Below, piece by piece: positions 36,296 to 47,970 of a stretch of DNA of 64,000 nt. The stretch covers positions 28,395,903 to 28,459,902 of the forward strand of contig NC_063152.1 in the NCBI RefSeq assembly GCF_020921035.1, written 5' to 3'. How positions within the stretch are numbered: the first letter of the stretch is position 1; every line of letters starts with the position of its first letter. The notes beneath the pieces are model-generated. The model did not search any database. It was given only the letters and a program-made list of their open reading frames with translations, and had not been told where the DNA came from. A program made the position numbers and the translations under genes. This stretch comes from Rhodamnia argentea. Lineage: Eukaryota > Streptophyta > Magnoliopsida > Myrtales > Myrtaceae.

Positions 36296-37349
36296 CATTT
36301 CACTCCTAAAATACGCTCAACAAAGATTTGAATCTAGAAACACAAGAAAAGGGACGAACTTTCTTGACATCTAACCTACAAACTTCCATGATTCCGCTTC
36401 CATTCCCACGCCAGGCAAAGTTGAATCGGCTTTTGCCATCTCTACAAGCTTCACGTACGATCAAAGACTCAAACGTCGATGCAGCTTTCTCTCTCGTCCG
36501 GTCCGAGCTTCATCTTTTTTCTTCTCTCAATCGACGAGGGCGCCGAGTCCACGGAATCCCGGTTTCGCTTGAGGCGACCGGGAGTGAGTTTTTTCTTTGG
36601 TCGAAAATACTGAAATTTCATTAACTGAACGAAAATTTGTTAACATCAGACATTAAAATATCCAACATAGATTTCGGAGGACAAAGCAGCCAATTGCGGG
36701 GAAGTTCGTTTTTTTCCCTTGGCCTTAGCCACCGGGGGTGGGTTTGACTAATCAATGTAATTGCAGTGCTTTTTCCGGGTCGTGACATTTGACCATGGAC
36801 TTAATTAGATTTGGCGGGATATCAACACATGACTTAAGAATTCGATTTCGACATTGGCACGCTAATCGAATACCCGGCTATACGATCTCGCAGTTCGCGG
36901 AATATTCACTATGTAACCCGTTGTATCATAAAAGATGAATCGGCAATTGTCGCAAATTTTTATCATTCGAGTCGATAGCATGTTAACAGAATAAAGTTAC
37001 ACCAATCTTCCTAAGATGACGCTATTAATGCTTACGTACAACACGAGATAAAAAGCGGGGGAGAGATCCATTAAAAACGATAGTGAATTTACTATTGTTA
37101 CTACTGTCCTTCGGTTTCGTCGCGGGAAATTCGACATTTTTAAAATGTTGATATAAATGTGAATTTGTATTACGATACTATTGGAATCTTATCGTTGCTC
37201 TTTGTCGTTCTCCAAATCTAAAGAAACATGAAGCTGTCATTTGTGCCATTGGATGACAAATAATTTGATATATTTAGTGGGGCTGATTAGGTCTTACTTC
37301 TTAGGAATGCCTGTTCAGATATAAATACTTGTTTAGTAAGTAATCTGCC

Positions 37350-37353
<4 letters not shown>
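36296..37353. other. Gene-free stretch
   Basis: No convincing gene. The 98-codon frame at 36328-36624 shows no family motif. Confidence 0.35.

Positions 37354-37418
<65 letters not shown>
37354..37418. repeat. (GA)n microsatellite
   Basis: About 32 GA units, uninterrupted. Confidence 0.95.
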
Positions 37419-37421
<3 letters not shown>

Positions 37422-37614
37422 AAGACTTCCTTCCTGAGTCATTGAATATTTCATGGGTTTGATCAGCAAAACGAGTAGGGTTCCTTTCCATATTTTCATA
37501 TGCTTAGTGGTAATTAAGATAATTTATTGCCATCAGTTATCTAAGTTCTGGAGATGGTCCGGTTCCATATTCTCGCTCCATTCTTATCGCCTTCAATACG
37601 GTCTGATACGAAAA

Positions 37615-37735
37615 TACGTAATTGAAGAGACAAATATGAGCCTAGAAAAATTTGAACTCATATCTCCAATTCTGTTATCGTGGTGTAAATCTTACTGTCA
37701 ATCAATGTTGGGTATTTTCGACACGATACTCCAAC
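37615..37735 (-). mobile_element. Decayed TRIM-like piece at the left edge of the segmental duplication
   Basis: The plus-strand words GAGACAAATATGAGCC, TTTGAACTCATATCTCC and AATTCTGTTATCG parallel the internal part and primer-binding site of the minus-strand TRIM at 6829-7088. A segment from about 37683 to 37735 could be its LTR (TGTTGG..TTACA on the minus strand). The second LTR was not found. The left edge of the tandem duplication falls at the LTR/primer-site border. Confidence 0.4.
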
Positions 37736-40325
37736 ATCATCTCCTATATATATATGTGATTTCGAAAAGTTTTTTAACTTGTTAGCTTTCAAACGATTAA
37801 CTTCTATATAACATCAAACACCTCGAATATTTAATAACGTACACGTATCGACATTTAAGATCATATTCACTTAATAAAGCAGTCGTCGTGACGGCAACTA
37901 GCATCAGAGTCTGGCCTAAATATTGTCAATGTCAAACGCAACCAAGGAAAGACGCAGCTCCAATAGCCAACAAAAGAAACTTGCGACATCAATATAAAAA
38001 AAAAAAAAACGAAATAATGGAGGATAAAACGAAGCCATATTGAATTTTTTTTAATAAAGGACAAGTGGGGCCCATCTTGCGGGCCCGCCAGAACGTCACT
38101 ACTCAGATTTTTCTTTGTTTACCTTAAAGTATTGCACATATATATATTAATATCAGTCGAAACTGAAGAAATTTATTTGAAATAAAAAAAAAAAAAATTG
38201 ATGGGAATTTCCCGTGCGAGGTTTGTGATTTTGCTGATTAATTTACTTAAATTAATTCCCTATGAATTAGTCCGATTGGCCGAGTCAAAGTGTGTACGGA
38301 TGACGGTGGGAGGCCAGCCCCAAGAGGGAATATTCCAAATCCCCGTCTCCAGATTCTCTGCGTGTTGGCCGTCCCACGTTATCACGTGTCCGGTCTGCCC
38401 CCGACAAATGACCCCCGAAAGAGAATCTTCTTCTCCGTGCACTTCACCGCGATAAAAACCTCCGCGTGGCATCGATGTTACCGGCGGCGGCTTTGGATTT
38501 TCCCCGGTCAACGGCGAGCACGGTCCCGTCATAAGCCGGTGCGGCTGATATTCAGCTGGAGAACTGTTCTTTGTCTTCTAAAGCCAAAACAAAGGGGCAA
38601 AAGAAAACAAGAAAGAAGGAGAAGATAGCCTTGAGCAGAAAAATCAGAAACAGAATATCTATGGATGCCAAACAAACACGGCACCGGATTCGGATCGGAG
38701 TGTTTTGTCTAGCGATATCTCTAGATGTTGCAATACGAAATGTCTCATTTGAGCTATAGTCGTTCTACATGACCCGTGATTCGAAATTCTAAAATTGAAG
38801 AGTTCCATCACCGCAGAACGACAAAGATGCTTTTAGCCTCGAAGCTCATTCAAACGAGATATGTCGCAATCAGGTAAGACGGTACAAGTTGCTCAAGATT
38901 GAAGTGTTGCTTGGTTTTAAGGAAATATATCAAACATCGAAAGCAATACCATGTTCGTACCGACGACATGTCTTGTCAAAGTTATTCGTGAGTTAAAACG
39001 CGAATTTTCCTGGCCCCTCTATTGGGACCGGAGGTTGTAGTCTCCGATTCCTTTGTACTAACCAACCATAGGACCATGACTTTGACATCTTCATTCGTTT
39101 TTTTCCCGAAAACTGTCCGGCAAAGTTTCGTCGGATTTTCCATAGCAAGACAGCTTTGTTCAAAGGATTTTATTTGGAGCAAGCTCCTCCTCCTCCTCCT
39201 CCTCTTCTTCTTCTTCTTCTTTCCTTAATTTATTTGCCATTCAATGCAATTGCTGGAAGGGATGGGATGGGATGCGAATGGCGTTGCCAAAGCATTGAAT
39301 GGTTAGAAGTCTCCACGAATCTTCCTTGCGAACTCTCAAAAGGTTTAAAAGAATATAACTTCGTTTTCTTTTTCCCCTTATTGCGGTTTCATTTTTGTGT
39401 AAATAATATCATATTCTTCACCCAAATCTATCCACACGGTTTAGACATTTTCAATCCCGCCAAAGAGAGAATTTGTATTCATTCCAAACAAAGAGAAGAA
39501 AAAGAGGAGAGGGTAGGCGCCTAACTACTCGGGAGCAAAGAGACAATCCGTGCACATCCCCTAATTATACGTCTACTTACGTCAAGGTTTCAACGGTGTT
39601 GGTGATTTGATGCCCAAAAAGTGTTTTTTTTTATCACTACTCATTTTCACAATGATTTTGATCACTCGAAGTTCATGAGCTTATGCTAGCGATGGATATT
39701 AGCGTAATGCGAAATACCTCTCTCACAACCTTCAATCATAAAATAATTATGACACCCATAAGTAAGGATGACAACTTCTGACACGACAAGAAATTAATAA
39801 GTTTGGATTGGTGATCCTGTCACCATGGGCCTACTGGAATACTACATTTCAAAATAGTGAGTCCGGGAGAGTGGGACAGGAATTGCCGTGATCGCATGGC
39901 CACCAAAGATGTCCCAAAGTGACATCCAGGAAGGAGAACTTCAGAGACAAACATTTCACTTATAAGGGATTATATGGATAATAAAATGCAAAATACGTGG
40001 CTGATGGGAAATATCAAGTCAAGGGGAACAAAAGCCAGCCGGATTGGATGTCGGATCGAATTAATTTCTGATTAAGACGCGGTTACCTGTTCCCCCCTAA
40101 TTTGGGACTAGAGGGTGTAATCTCAGATTCCTTTGTGGAAATGGAAACCATGGGAACACGACTTTTTTTTTTTTTTTGGGTCGAAATGGGACCATGGCTT
40201 CGACAGCTTCATTGATTATTTCCATAAACAGTTGGGAACTGATAGAAACACAGCTTGTTCAAAGAGGGGTCGTTTGATTTGACGTAAGGAAACCTTATGG
40301 GATGCCCTTCGGTTACATATCATTT

Positions 40326-40904
40326 ATCCAAAAAATCCTAAATCTATTACACTTTTGTCAATTTAATCTTAAATTTTTTCATTTTGCCAATTGAGTCCTA
40401 AAGTTTTTTTACATTTTGCTACTTAAATCCATCCAATCAATTTTGGCTGAAAATCTGTGATGTGAATGCCAGCCGTCCTACGTGGCATATCCGGTGCTGG
40501 ACAATCTTTAGTATTTTTTTGAATTATTATTATTATTTTTTCTTTTTTCTGGAAGTGGTCGGCGATGGTTGCAACCCTCACTTGGGCCTCATCCAGAATT
40601 GGACCGGGTGAGGGATCGGCGACCCTCGATAGCCACTTCTAGAAAGAAAAGAAAAGAAAAGAAAAGAAAAGAAAAGAAAATGAAGAAAAATAAAAAAAAT
40701 AAAAATTCAGATAAAATATTGAAATATTTTTAAAAATTGTCCACGTTAGCACCGGCCGTGCCACGTAGGATGACTGGCGTCCATTTGAGCGATTTTTGGC
40801 TAATTTTGGCAAAATATGAAAATGTACAAGACTCAATTGGCAAAAAATTAAAAGGTTTTAAGATTGAATCGGCAAAGGTGCAATAGGTTTAAGACTTTTT
40901 GGAT
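40326..40904. mobile_element. Hairpin MITE, copy 2 (in unit 1)
   Basis: The left end reads ATCCAAAAAATCCTAAATCT. The right end, opposite strand, reads ATCCAAAAAGTCTTAAACCT, so it is a long imperfect inverted repeat. Conserved inner blocks are CCAATTGAGTCCTAAAG, GTCCTACGTGGCAT and, mirrored, CCACGTAGGATGACTGGC. The core is GACCCTCACTTGGGCC plus an AAAAG tract. It has no coding capacity and could fold into a long hairpin. Confidence 0.7.
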
Positions 40905-42097
40905 GATTTTCTCGGTCGAGAAATATGGAAGGTGATTTCTCTTAAATTTTAAAGGAAGAAACTTGTTTTTTTTCCTTCTTGTGGTAGACTTTGTGTAGCT
41001 AAATATCATATTCTATTCTGGCTTGCATTTCTTGAATGACATCTTTCATGAGTCATAATAGGGAAAGAAACGAAAATAAACAAAACATTATTTGACCACA
41101 TACTTCACTCGAATCAATCTTGAAGCAACGTTTGTGGGCAGAAAAAGATGCACTGACGAGCGGGAATATCTATTGTTGTATTTTGCGGTGATTCATTCAC
41201 ATGGCGATATTGTCATATGCCACAACAAGCAGCTCCTTAATTTTAAGGTATCTTAAATGTTTTTGTTCTTCCCCCAAATATTTAGTCAGTTAACTTACAG
41301 ATATTGGTTACATGCACGAATTCGTCGAATTCATAATCTTAATCTATTCATCACGTCTTAAAATTATTAAAATTTGGATAATTATCACGATATCATCTTA
41401 CATCAATCTTCTTCTATAAAGATTTTTCTCTTTACATTAATGTCCATCCGATTCCTTTGTGTTGTACATTTCTAACAATAATTTTCTTTCCATATTTAGG
41501 TTATTTTAAATATATCATAGCAAAGTGATTTTGCTTAATCTCTTCAGTGGCAAGTCACCTGTGTTCATTCGGCAATAAAAAATAGCAGACATTGACGTGC
41601 TGCTTGTGAAGTTTTCCACCAGCCATAGTCACCTTCGCGCCGTCAATTTTGATCTAGTCAAGACCAGTCTTGAGAAATTCACTTAGAATAGGATTAGCTT
41701 CGATTGCTCATATGCATTTTGTTATTTCCGTAACAGCTTGTTTCTTTCTCTCTTTTGAAATTGCATTGGTCAAGTGATGTCGAAATCAGTATATACCGAA
41801 CTTCGTGATTTCTGTCGATGCCGTCAAAGAGGAATATCTACTTATTCCATACGAAAGGAAGAAAAGTGGAGAGATTAGGCACCCAACTACTTGGCAACAA
41901 GAGATAATTAGTACACATCTCCGAATTATACGTCTACCTACGTCAAGGTTATGTGATACCAATAATGTCTAGTCAATATGTATTTTTGCATGATCTTCAT
42001 CACTTGAATTCATTAGCTTGTGGTAGCAATGGTAATAGATCAATTCAATGCCTCTCTTTCGATCTTCAATCAAAAGATAATTCTGACACCCTTGATT

Positions 42098-42690
42098 AGG
42101 GTCGACAAAAATGAGCTGGTTTGGATTAAGGCTAATCATGTTCAAGTCAATATCATGTTAACCTGTTAGACACGATTAATAACCAAGTCATGGTCAACCC
42201 CAACCCACCAGACACGAAATTAACCCATATAAATGAATAGGGTTAGTGGTGACGAGACATGTATATGCCCGTTTAAGCACGATTAGCTAAAAGACTATTT
42301 TCTTCTCGCTTGTCGGTATTAAGATTTTAAATTGATAATATTTCATTGGCTATCAATTTTTTTTGTTTTTGATTTGATGTTGATGAAGTTTTGTTGACTG
42401 AGTAATGCAATTTGTTACGGAAAAAATGAGGATGTTCATGTCAAATTTCTGTTGGTGGGTAGATTTCTTGTCATAGCAAGCTGTGCAATCTTGATTTCTC
42501 GTAAATCGTTGTTCAATTGTGTTACACGAGTATTTTCATGTCAACCTGTTAAATTTTGGAGCACTTTTGTGTAGAGCTGGACGTATTAACCGGTTAGCAT
42601 GATTAACTAATCATGTCATGTTCTGATTAACCTGTTGTTGTCATGACAAGAACATGACCGGCGAACAGTAATCGCCACCCCTGCCCGTTG
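42098..42690. mobile_element. Possible worn hAT-like element in unit 1 (also at 49165-49742 in unit 2)
   Basis: Runs of GTTAACCTGTTAGACACGAT-like and mirrored TAACCGGTTAGCATGATTAA words flank an AT-rich middle. The left edge reads TAGGGTCGACAAA. The right edge, on the opposite strand, reads CAGGGGTGGCGATTA. No target duplication was found. Weak evidence. Confidence 0.35.
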
Positions 42691-43500
42691 AGGCCTCAAC
42701 GACAACGTTTTTCACCTTAATTCCTTGCTAACCCTCAAAATGTTAGGGTCGTTTCATCGTGCTCAACACTCCAATCAATGCACATACTTCGCACGTAAAA
42801 TCACCCCACACGGTCACGAGAGCAATTGGTGCTGGGCTGGATGAACCTGCTAATAAGGATTTTCGAAGAAATATGCTCAAGGAGTCAGCCGCTAGTTTTG
42901 AAATCACTGTGGCCATTGTCAACCATCCTAAGAAACATCAAGACTACAGGATGAGATAGTAGTGATCATCGAGCAGAATTAAAACCTTAAATCCATCCAA
43001 TGAATACAGTCAACAGGCACTTGGGTTCACGTCCCTTTCCTTTCCTCGTCACCAGAAGACAACTCTCACGAGGTTTAATACCATGATTAGAATTAAAAAT
43101 TAATAGATTTGACCTATTAAGATTAAGGCGTCACTGGTCATGACCTACTTGCTATACCATAAGTTTTGATGTATGATATAGCACCAACGCAATTTGATTT
43201 CCCATTCTATCGCTTTCATATCGCTATCCCAGTCTGCCAACAAATACAGGATTCAAGAAAACGTTGAGAGAGAGAGAGAAAGAGAGAGAGAGAGCAGTAC
43301 GCCAATGGGCCCGTCTAATCCTTATCAGTCTATTATTTTTCTGTTCTATTTTACAAGGGGAGAGGGAATTGTGGAATTTTCTAGGATGTCTATGATGAAG
43401 AGTAGATAAACCTATTTATTAGTTTTATGAATGACCGTTGAATGTAACATATATCAATTAAGACATACACAATCAAAGAAAAAAGTACATAAAAGAAAAT

Positions 43501-43818
43501 CCTAAATCTATTACATTTGTATCGGATCTGGCGAGGGCCGTGACCCTCACTAGGGCCAGCGAAGGCTTGTTGGCCCTTGCAAGCCCTCGCTAGCAACCGG
43601 TGAGGCCCAGCCTACCATCGCCAATGGCCGTTGAGGGCTGGCTGGCCCTTGCCCGGTGGCCGGCAAGGGTTGTCGGTGACCCTCACGAGTCAAAGTGAAA
43701 GAAAAAAAAAAAATAGAACGAAAGAAGAAGAAGAAATAAATAAAAAATATTTTTAACAAGTAATTTTTTTGTAAATTTATTGAAAAATGTCCACGTCAGC
43801 TCCAAGCGTGCCACATAA
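43501..43818. mobile_element. Hairpin MITE, copy 3, cut off at the duplication junction
   Basis: Begins ATCCTAAATCTATTACATTT and runs through a GC-rich core and an AAAGAAG tract, then stops at CCACATAA where the kinase-gene fragment begins. The unit 2 copy (50565-50975) continues for about 100 bases more to its right end, so this copy was truncated by the rearrangement. Confidence 0.7.
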
Positions 43819-44606
43819 GATGAATTTTACCAGCAGCAGTGAATTCTACCATGCAAGGTATTTCATTGTCCTTCTAACAAGATGGGGATGTTATTAAATA
43901 ATCAAAACGGCATGAAACCGTTTAGTATTTCCAACTATGAGATGGCCAGTGGTAGCAGAGAGAGTCAAATTACAAGTGCTGTGAACTTTGAGATAGGCAA
44001 AAATTCTTGAGATTCAATGACTGAGACATGCATCCCAGCATTCCTAAAGGGCGACATAATCCAAATGAGTTGTTTCAAGTTGCTGCAGTCAAGAAGCCCA
44101 ATAGATGTAGGTGTAGTTGAAAAATTCAAAATGACATGAAACCACTATAAACGGCCAGCCGGAGCAGAGAGAGTCAAGTTACAAATGCATACTCCAACAG
44201 ACGCGATAAAGGAAAATCCATGCAGAGGGATGACAAGAAAATGTTTATAGTATTCAAGAAGTTGGCTATACATCCCGCCATCATTGTAGGCGAAATAATT
44301 AAGATCAATAATCTTCAGTAGCAGCCCTAAGTAGTCAATAGGCCCATAAGATATATATATATATCCCTAGGATTTTCAAGAAATAATCGATACTTGACCC
44401 TACCTCTTGTTGAAATTCTTGAGGACCTTGCAAGCTATGAGAATGCAGCATTTTGATAGCCACCGGTGTGTGATGAAGGGAACCTTTATATATGCTCCCA
44501 TAGCCGCCTTCTCCAATTTTTAATGATGGATGAAAGTTTCGAGTTGCTTCCTCAATTTCTGAAAAAGAAAACTCGGAGAAATACCGAGGAAAGGTCGCAC
44601 TCAAGG
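43819..44606 (-). pseudogene. 0.8-kb fragment copied from the U-box kinase gene
   Basis: It is a copy of 30341-31134 in the same orientation. It holds most of the intron downstream of exon 7, the exon 7 splice donor, and about 200 bases of exon 7. These cover the start of the kinase domain (YFSEFSFSEIEEAT, then IGEGGYG and VAIK). I count 10 substitutions and one AT-repeat contraction over about 788 bases. It lacks a start, the coiled coil, the catalytic loop and the U-box, so it cannot make a kinase. It sits exactly between the two 6-kb units. Confidence 0.93.
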
Positions 44607-46762
44607 TTATCGTGGTGTAAATCTTACTGTCAATCGATGTTGGGTATTTTCGACACGATACTCCAACATCATCTCCTATATATGTGATTCCGAAAAGTTT
44701 TTTTACTTGTTAGCTTTCAAACGATTAACTTCTATATAACATCAAACACCTCGAATATTTAATAACATACACGTATTGACATTTAAGATCATATTCACCT
44801 AATAAAAGCAGTCATCGTGACAACTAGCATCAGAGTATGGCCTAAATATTGTCAATGTCAAACGCAACCAAGGAAAGACGCAGCTCCAATAGCCAACAAA
44901 TGAAACTTGCGACATCAATATTAAAAAAAAACGAAATAATGGAGGATAAAACGAAGCCATATTGAATTTTTTTTTTATAAAGGACAAGTGGGGCCCATCT
45001 TGCGGGCCCGCCAGAACGTCACTACTCAGATTTTTCTTTGTTTACCTTAAAGTATTGCACATATATATATTAATATCAGTCGAAACTGAAGAAATTTATT
45101 TGAAATATGAAAAAAAAAAATTGATGGGAATTTCCCGTGCGAGGTTTGTGATTTTGCTGATTAATTTGCTTAAATTAATTCCCTATGAATTATTGCGATT
45201 GGCCGAGTCAAAGCGTGTACGGATGACGAGTTGGGGGCCACCCCCACAGGGAATATTCCAAATCCCCCGTCTCCAGATTCTCTGCGTGTTGGCCGTCGCA
45301 CGTTATCACGTGTCCGGTCTGCCCCCTACAAAAATGACCCCGAAAGAGAATCTTCTTCTCCGTGCACTTCACCGCGATAAAAACCTCCACGTGGCATCGA
45401 TTTCACCGGCGGCGGCTTTGGGTTTTCCCCGGTCAACGGCGAGCACGGTCCCGTCATCGGCCGGTGTGGCTGATATTCAGCTGGAGACCTGTTCTTTGTC
45501 TTCTAAAGCCAAAACAAAGGGGCAAAAGAAAACAAGAAAGAAGGAGAAGATAGCCTTGAGCAGAAAAATCAGAAACAGAATATCTATGGATGCCAAACAA
45601 ACACGGCACCGGATTCGGATCGGAGTGTTTTGTCTAGCGATATCTCTAGATGTTGCAATACAAAATGTCTCATTTGAGCTATAATCGCTCCACTTGACCC
45701 GTGATTCGAAATTCTAAAATTAAAGAGCGCCATCACCGCAGAACGACAAAGATGCTTCTAGCCTCGAAGCCCATTCAAACGAGATATGTCGCAATCGGGT
45801 AAGACGGCACAAGTTGCTCGAGATTGAAGTGTTGCCTAGTTTTAAAGAAATGCATCAAATATCGAAAGCAATACCATGTCGGCACCGACGACATGTCTTA
45901 TCAAAGTTATTCGAGAGTTAAAACGCGGTTTTCCCGACCCCCCCATTGGGACCAGAGGCTGTAGTCTCCGATTCCTTTGTACTAACCATCTTCATTCGTT
46001 TTTTTCCCGAAAACTGTCTGGCAAAGTTACGTCGGATTTTCCATAGAAAGACAGCTTTGTTCAAAGGATTTTATTTGGAGCAAGCTCCTCCTCCTCCTCC
46101 TCCTCTTCTTCTTTCCTTAATTTATTTGCCATTCAATGCAATTGCTGGATGGGATGGGATGGGATGCGAATGGCGTTGCCAAAGCATTGAATGGTTAGAA
46201 GTCTCATGCGAACTCATACTCTTCACCCATATCTGTCCACACGGTTTAGATCTTTTCAATCCCGCCAAAGAGGGACTTTGTATTCATTCCGAGCAAAGGG
46301 AAGGAAAAGAGGAGAGGGTAGGCGCCCAACTACTCGGGAGCAAAGAGACAATTCGTGCACATCCCCTAATTATACGTCTACTTACGTAAAGGTTTCAATG
46401 GTGTTGGTGATTTGATGCCCAAAAAGTGTTTTCTTTTTTAATCACTACTCATTTTCACAATGATTTTGATCACTCGAAGTTCATGAGCTTATGATAGCGA
46501 TGGATGTTAGCATAATGCTTAACACCCCTCTTACGACATAAGATAATTATGACACCCATAAGTAAGGATGACAACTTCTGACACGACAAAAAATTAATAG
46601 GTTTGGGTTGGTGATCCTGTCACCATAGACCCACTGGAATACTACATTTCAAAATAGTGAGTACGGGAGAGTGGGACAGGAATTGCCGTGGTCGCTTAGC
46701 CACCAAAGATGTCCCAAAGTGACATCGAGGAAGGCGAACTTCAGAGACAAACATTTCACTTA

Positions 46763-47055
46763 GGTATATAGTAATTCCCAAAAATTCTCAATGAATGGAT
46801 TTTGAAGAGAAAGCCTACCATATATTTAAATCGCTTAAAATGCTAAGGACTGAGTTAAAACGGCGAAATACGGATATCGTCGACGCAGTAAAAAAACTTA
46901 ATCGAGAAGTAAATCGCTTATTATTTTTATGTCTCGGAAAAGCGTGAGATCTCAAAAGTCATGTCCAATTAAAGTAATCTCTCGTAGATACCCCTAATCT
47001 CAGTAGTGGATGGCCAGTCTTTGATCTAACAAACAATAGAAAAAAAAATGCTGAT
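46763..47055. other. ~290-bp segment present only in unit 2
   Basis: Unit 1 reads CACTTATAAGGGATTA (39956-39971) where unit 2 reads CACTTA, then this segment, then ATAGGGATTA. It is AT-rich with no inverted ends or clear target duplication that I can see. It is either an insertion in unit 2 or a deletion in unit 1. Confidence 0.7.
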
Positions 47056-47415
47056 AATAGGGATTATGTGGATAATAAAATTCAAAATACGTGGCTGATG
47101 GGAAATATCAAGTCAAGGGAACAAAAGCCAGCCGGATTGCACGTCGGATCGAATTAATTTTTAATTAAGACGCGGTTACCTGTTCCCCCCTAATTTGGGA
47201 TTAGAGGGTGTAATCTCAGATTCGTTTGTGGAAATGGAAACCATGGGAACACGACTCTTTTTTTTTTCGGTCGAAATGGGACCATGACTTCGACAGCTTC
47301 ATTCATTATTTCTAGAAACAGTTGGAAACTGATAGGAACACAGCTTGTTTAAAGAGGGGTCGTTTGATTTGACGTAAGGAAACCTTATGGGATGCACTTC
47401 AATTACAGATCATTT

Positions 47416-47970
47416 ATCCAACAAATCCTAAATATATTACAATTTTGTCAATTTAATCCTAAATCTTTTCATTTTGCCAATTGAGTCCTAAAGTTTTTTT
47501 ACATTTTGCTGCTTGAGTCCATCCAAATAATTTTGATTGAAAATCTGTGATGTGAATGCTAACCGTCCTATGTGGCATATCTGGTGCTGGATAATCTTTA
47601 GTATTTTATTTTATTTTATTTGTTTTTCTTTTTTCTGGAAGTGGCCAGCGATGGTTGCGACCCTCACTCGGGCCTCATCCAGAATTGGACCAGGTGAGGG
47701 ATTGGCGACCCTCGCCAGCCACTCCTAGAAAAGAAAAGAAAAGAAAATGAAGAATAATAAAAAAAATAAAAATTCAGGTAAAATATTGAAATATTTTTTA
47801 AAATTATCCACGTCAGCTTTGAATGTGCCACGTGGGACGACTAGTGTCCATGTCGGTGATTTTTGGCTAATTTGGCAAAACATGAAAATGTTCAAGACTC
47901 AATTTGCAAAAAATTAAAAGGTTTTAAGATTGAATCGGCAAATGTGCAATATGTTTAAGACTTTTTGGAC
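47416..47970. mobile_element. Hairpin MITE, copy 4 (unit 2 partner of copy 2)
   Basis: Same structure as 40326-40904, with its AAAAG tract shortened from about eight units to three. It came with the segmental duplication and is not a separate insertion. Confidence 0.7.

Larger units (their letters stand above)
37675..43818. repeat. Tandem segmental duplication, unit 1 (6.14 kb)
   Basis: Base-by-base match, with scattered changes and indels, to 44607-50875. Shared landmarks include CTTGCGGGCCCGCCAGAAC (38080 and 45003), the CTC/TTC triplet run (about 39182 and 46086), the MITE (40326 and 47416) and the block before 42960 and 50018. Hand counts over two ~200-base samples give about 2.5% and 4% substitutions. 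About 80 bases near 39334-39413 are absent from unit 2. No gene is supported; frames that look open in one unit are broken in the other. Confidence 0.95.

Noticed and set aside
42759..42959. 66-codon open frame kept in both duplicated units (partner at 49817-50017)
   Set aside because: Conserved openness looked gene-like, but of eight base differences seven change the amino acid and only one is silent. It needs a GTG start and has no family motif. This is neutral drift.
44962..45684. 240-codon open frame in unit 2, the longest in the duplicated region
   Set aside because: The matching stretch of unit 1 (about 38030-38760) is broken by indels into shorter frames, the composition is not protein-like, and no domain is seen.
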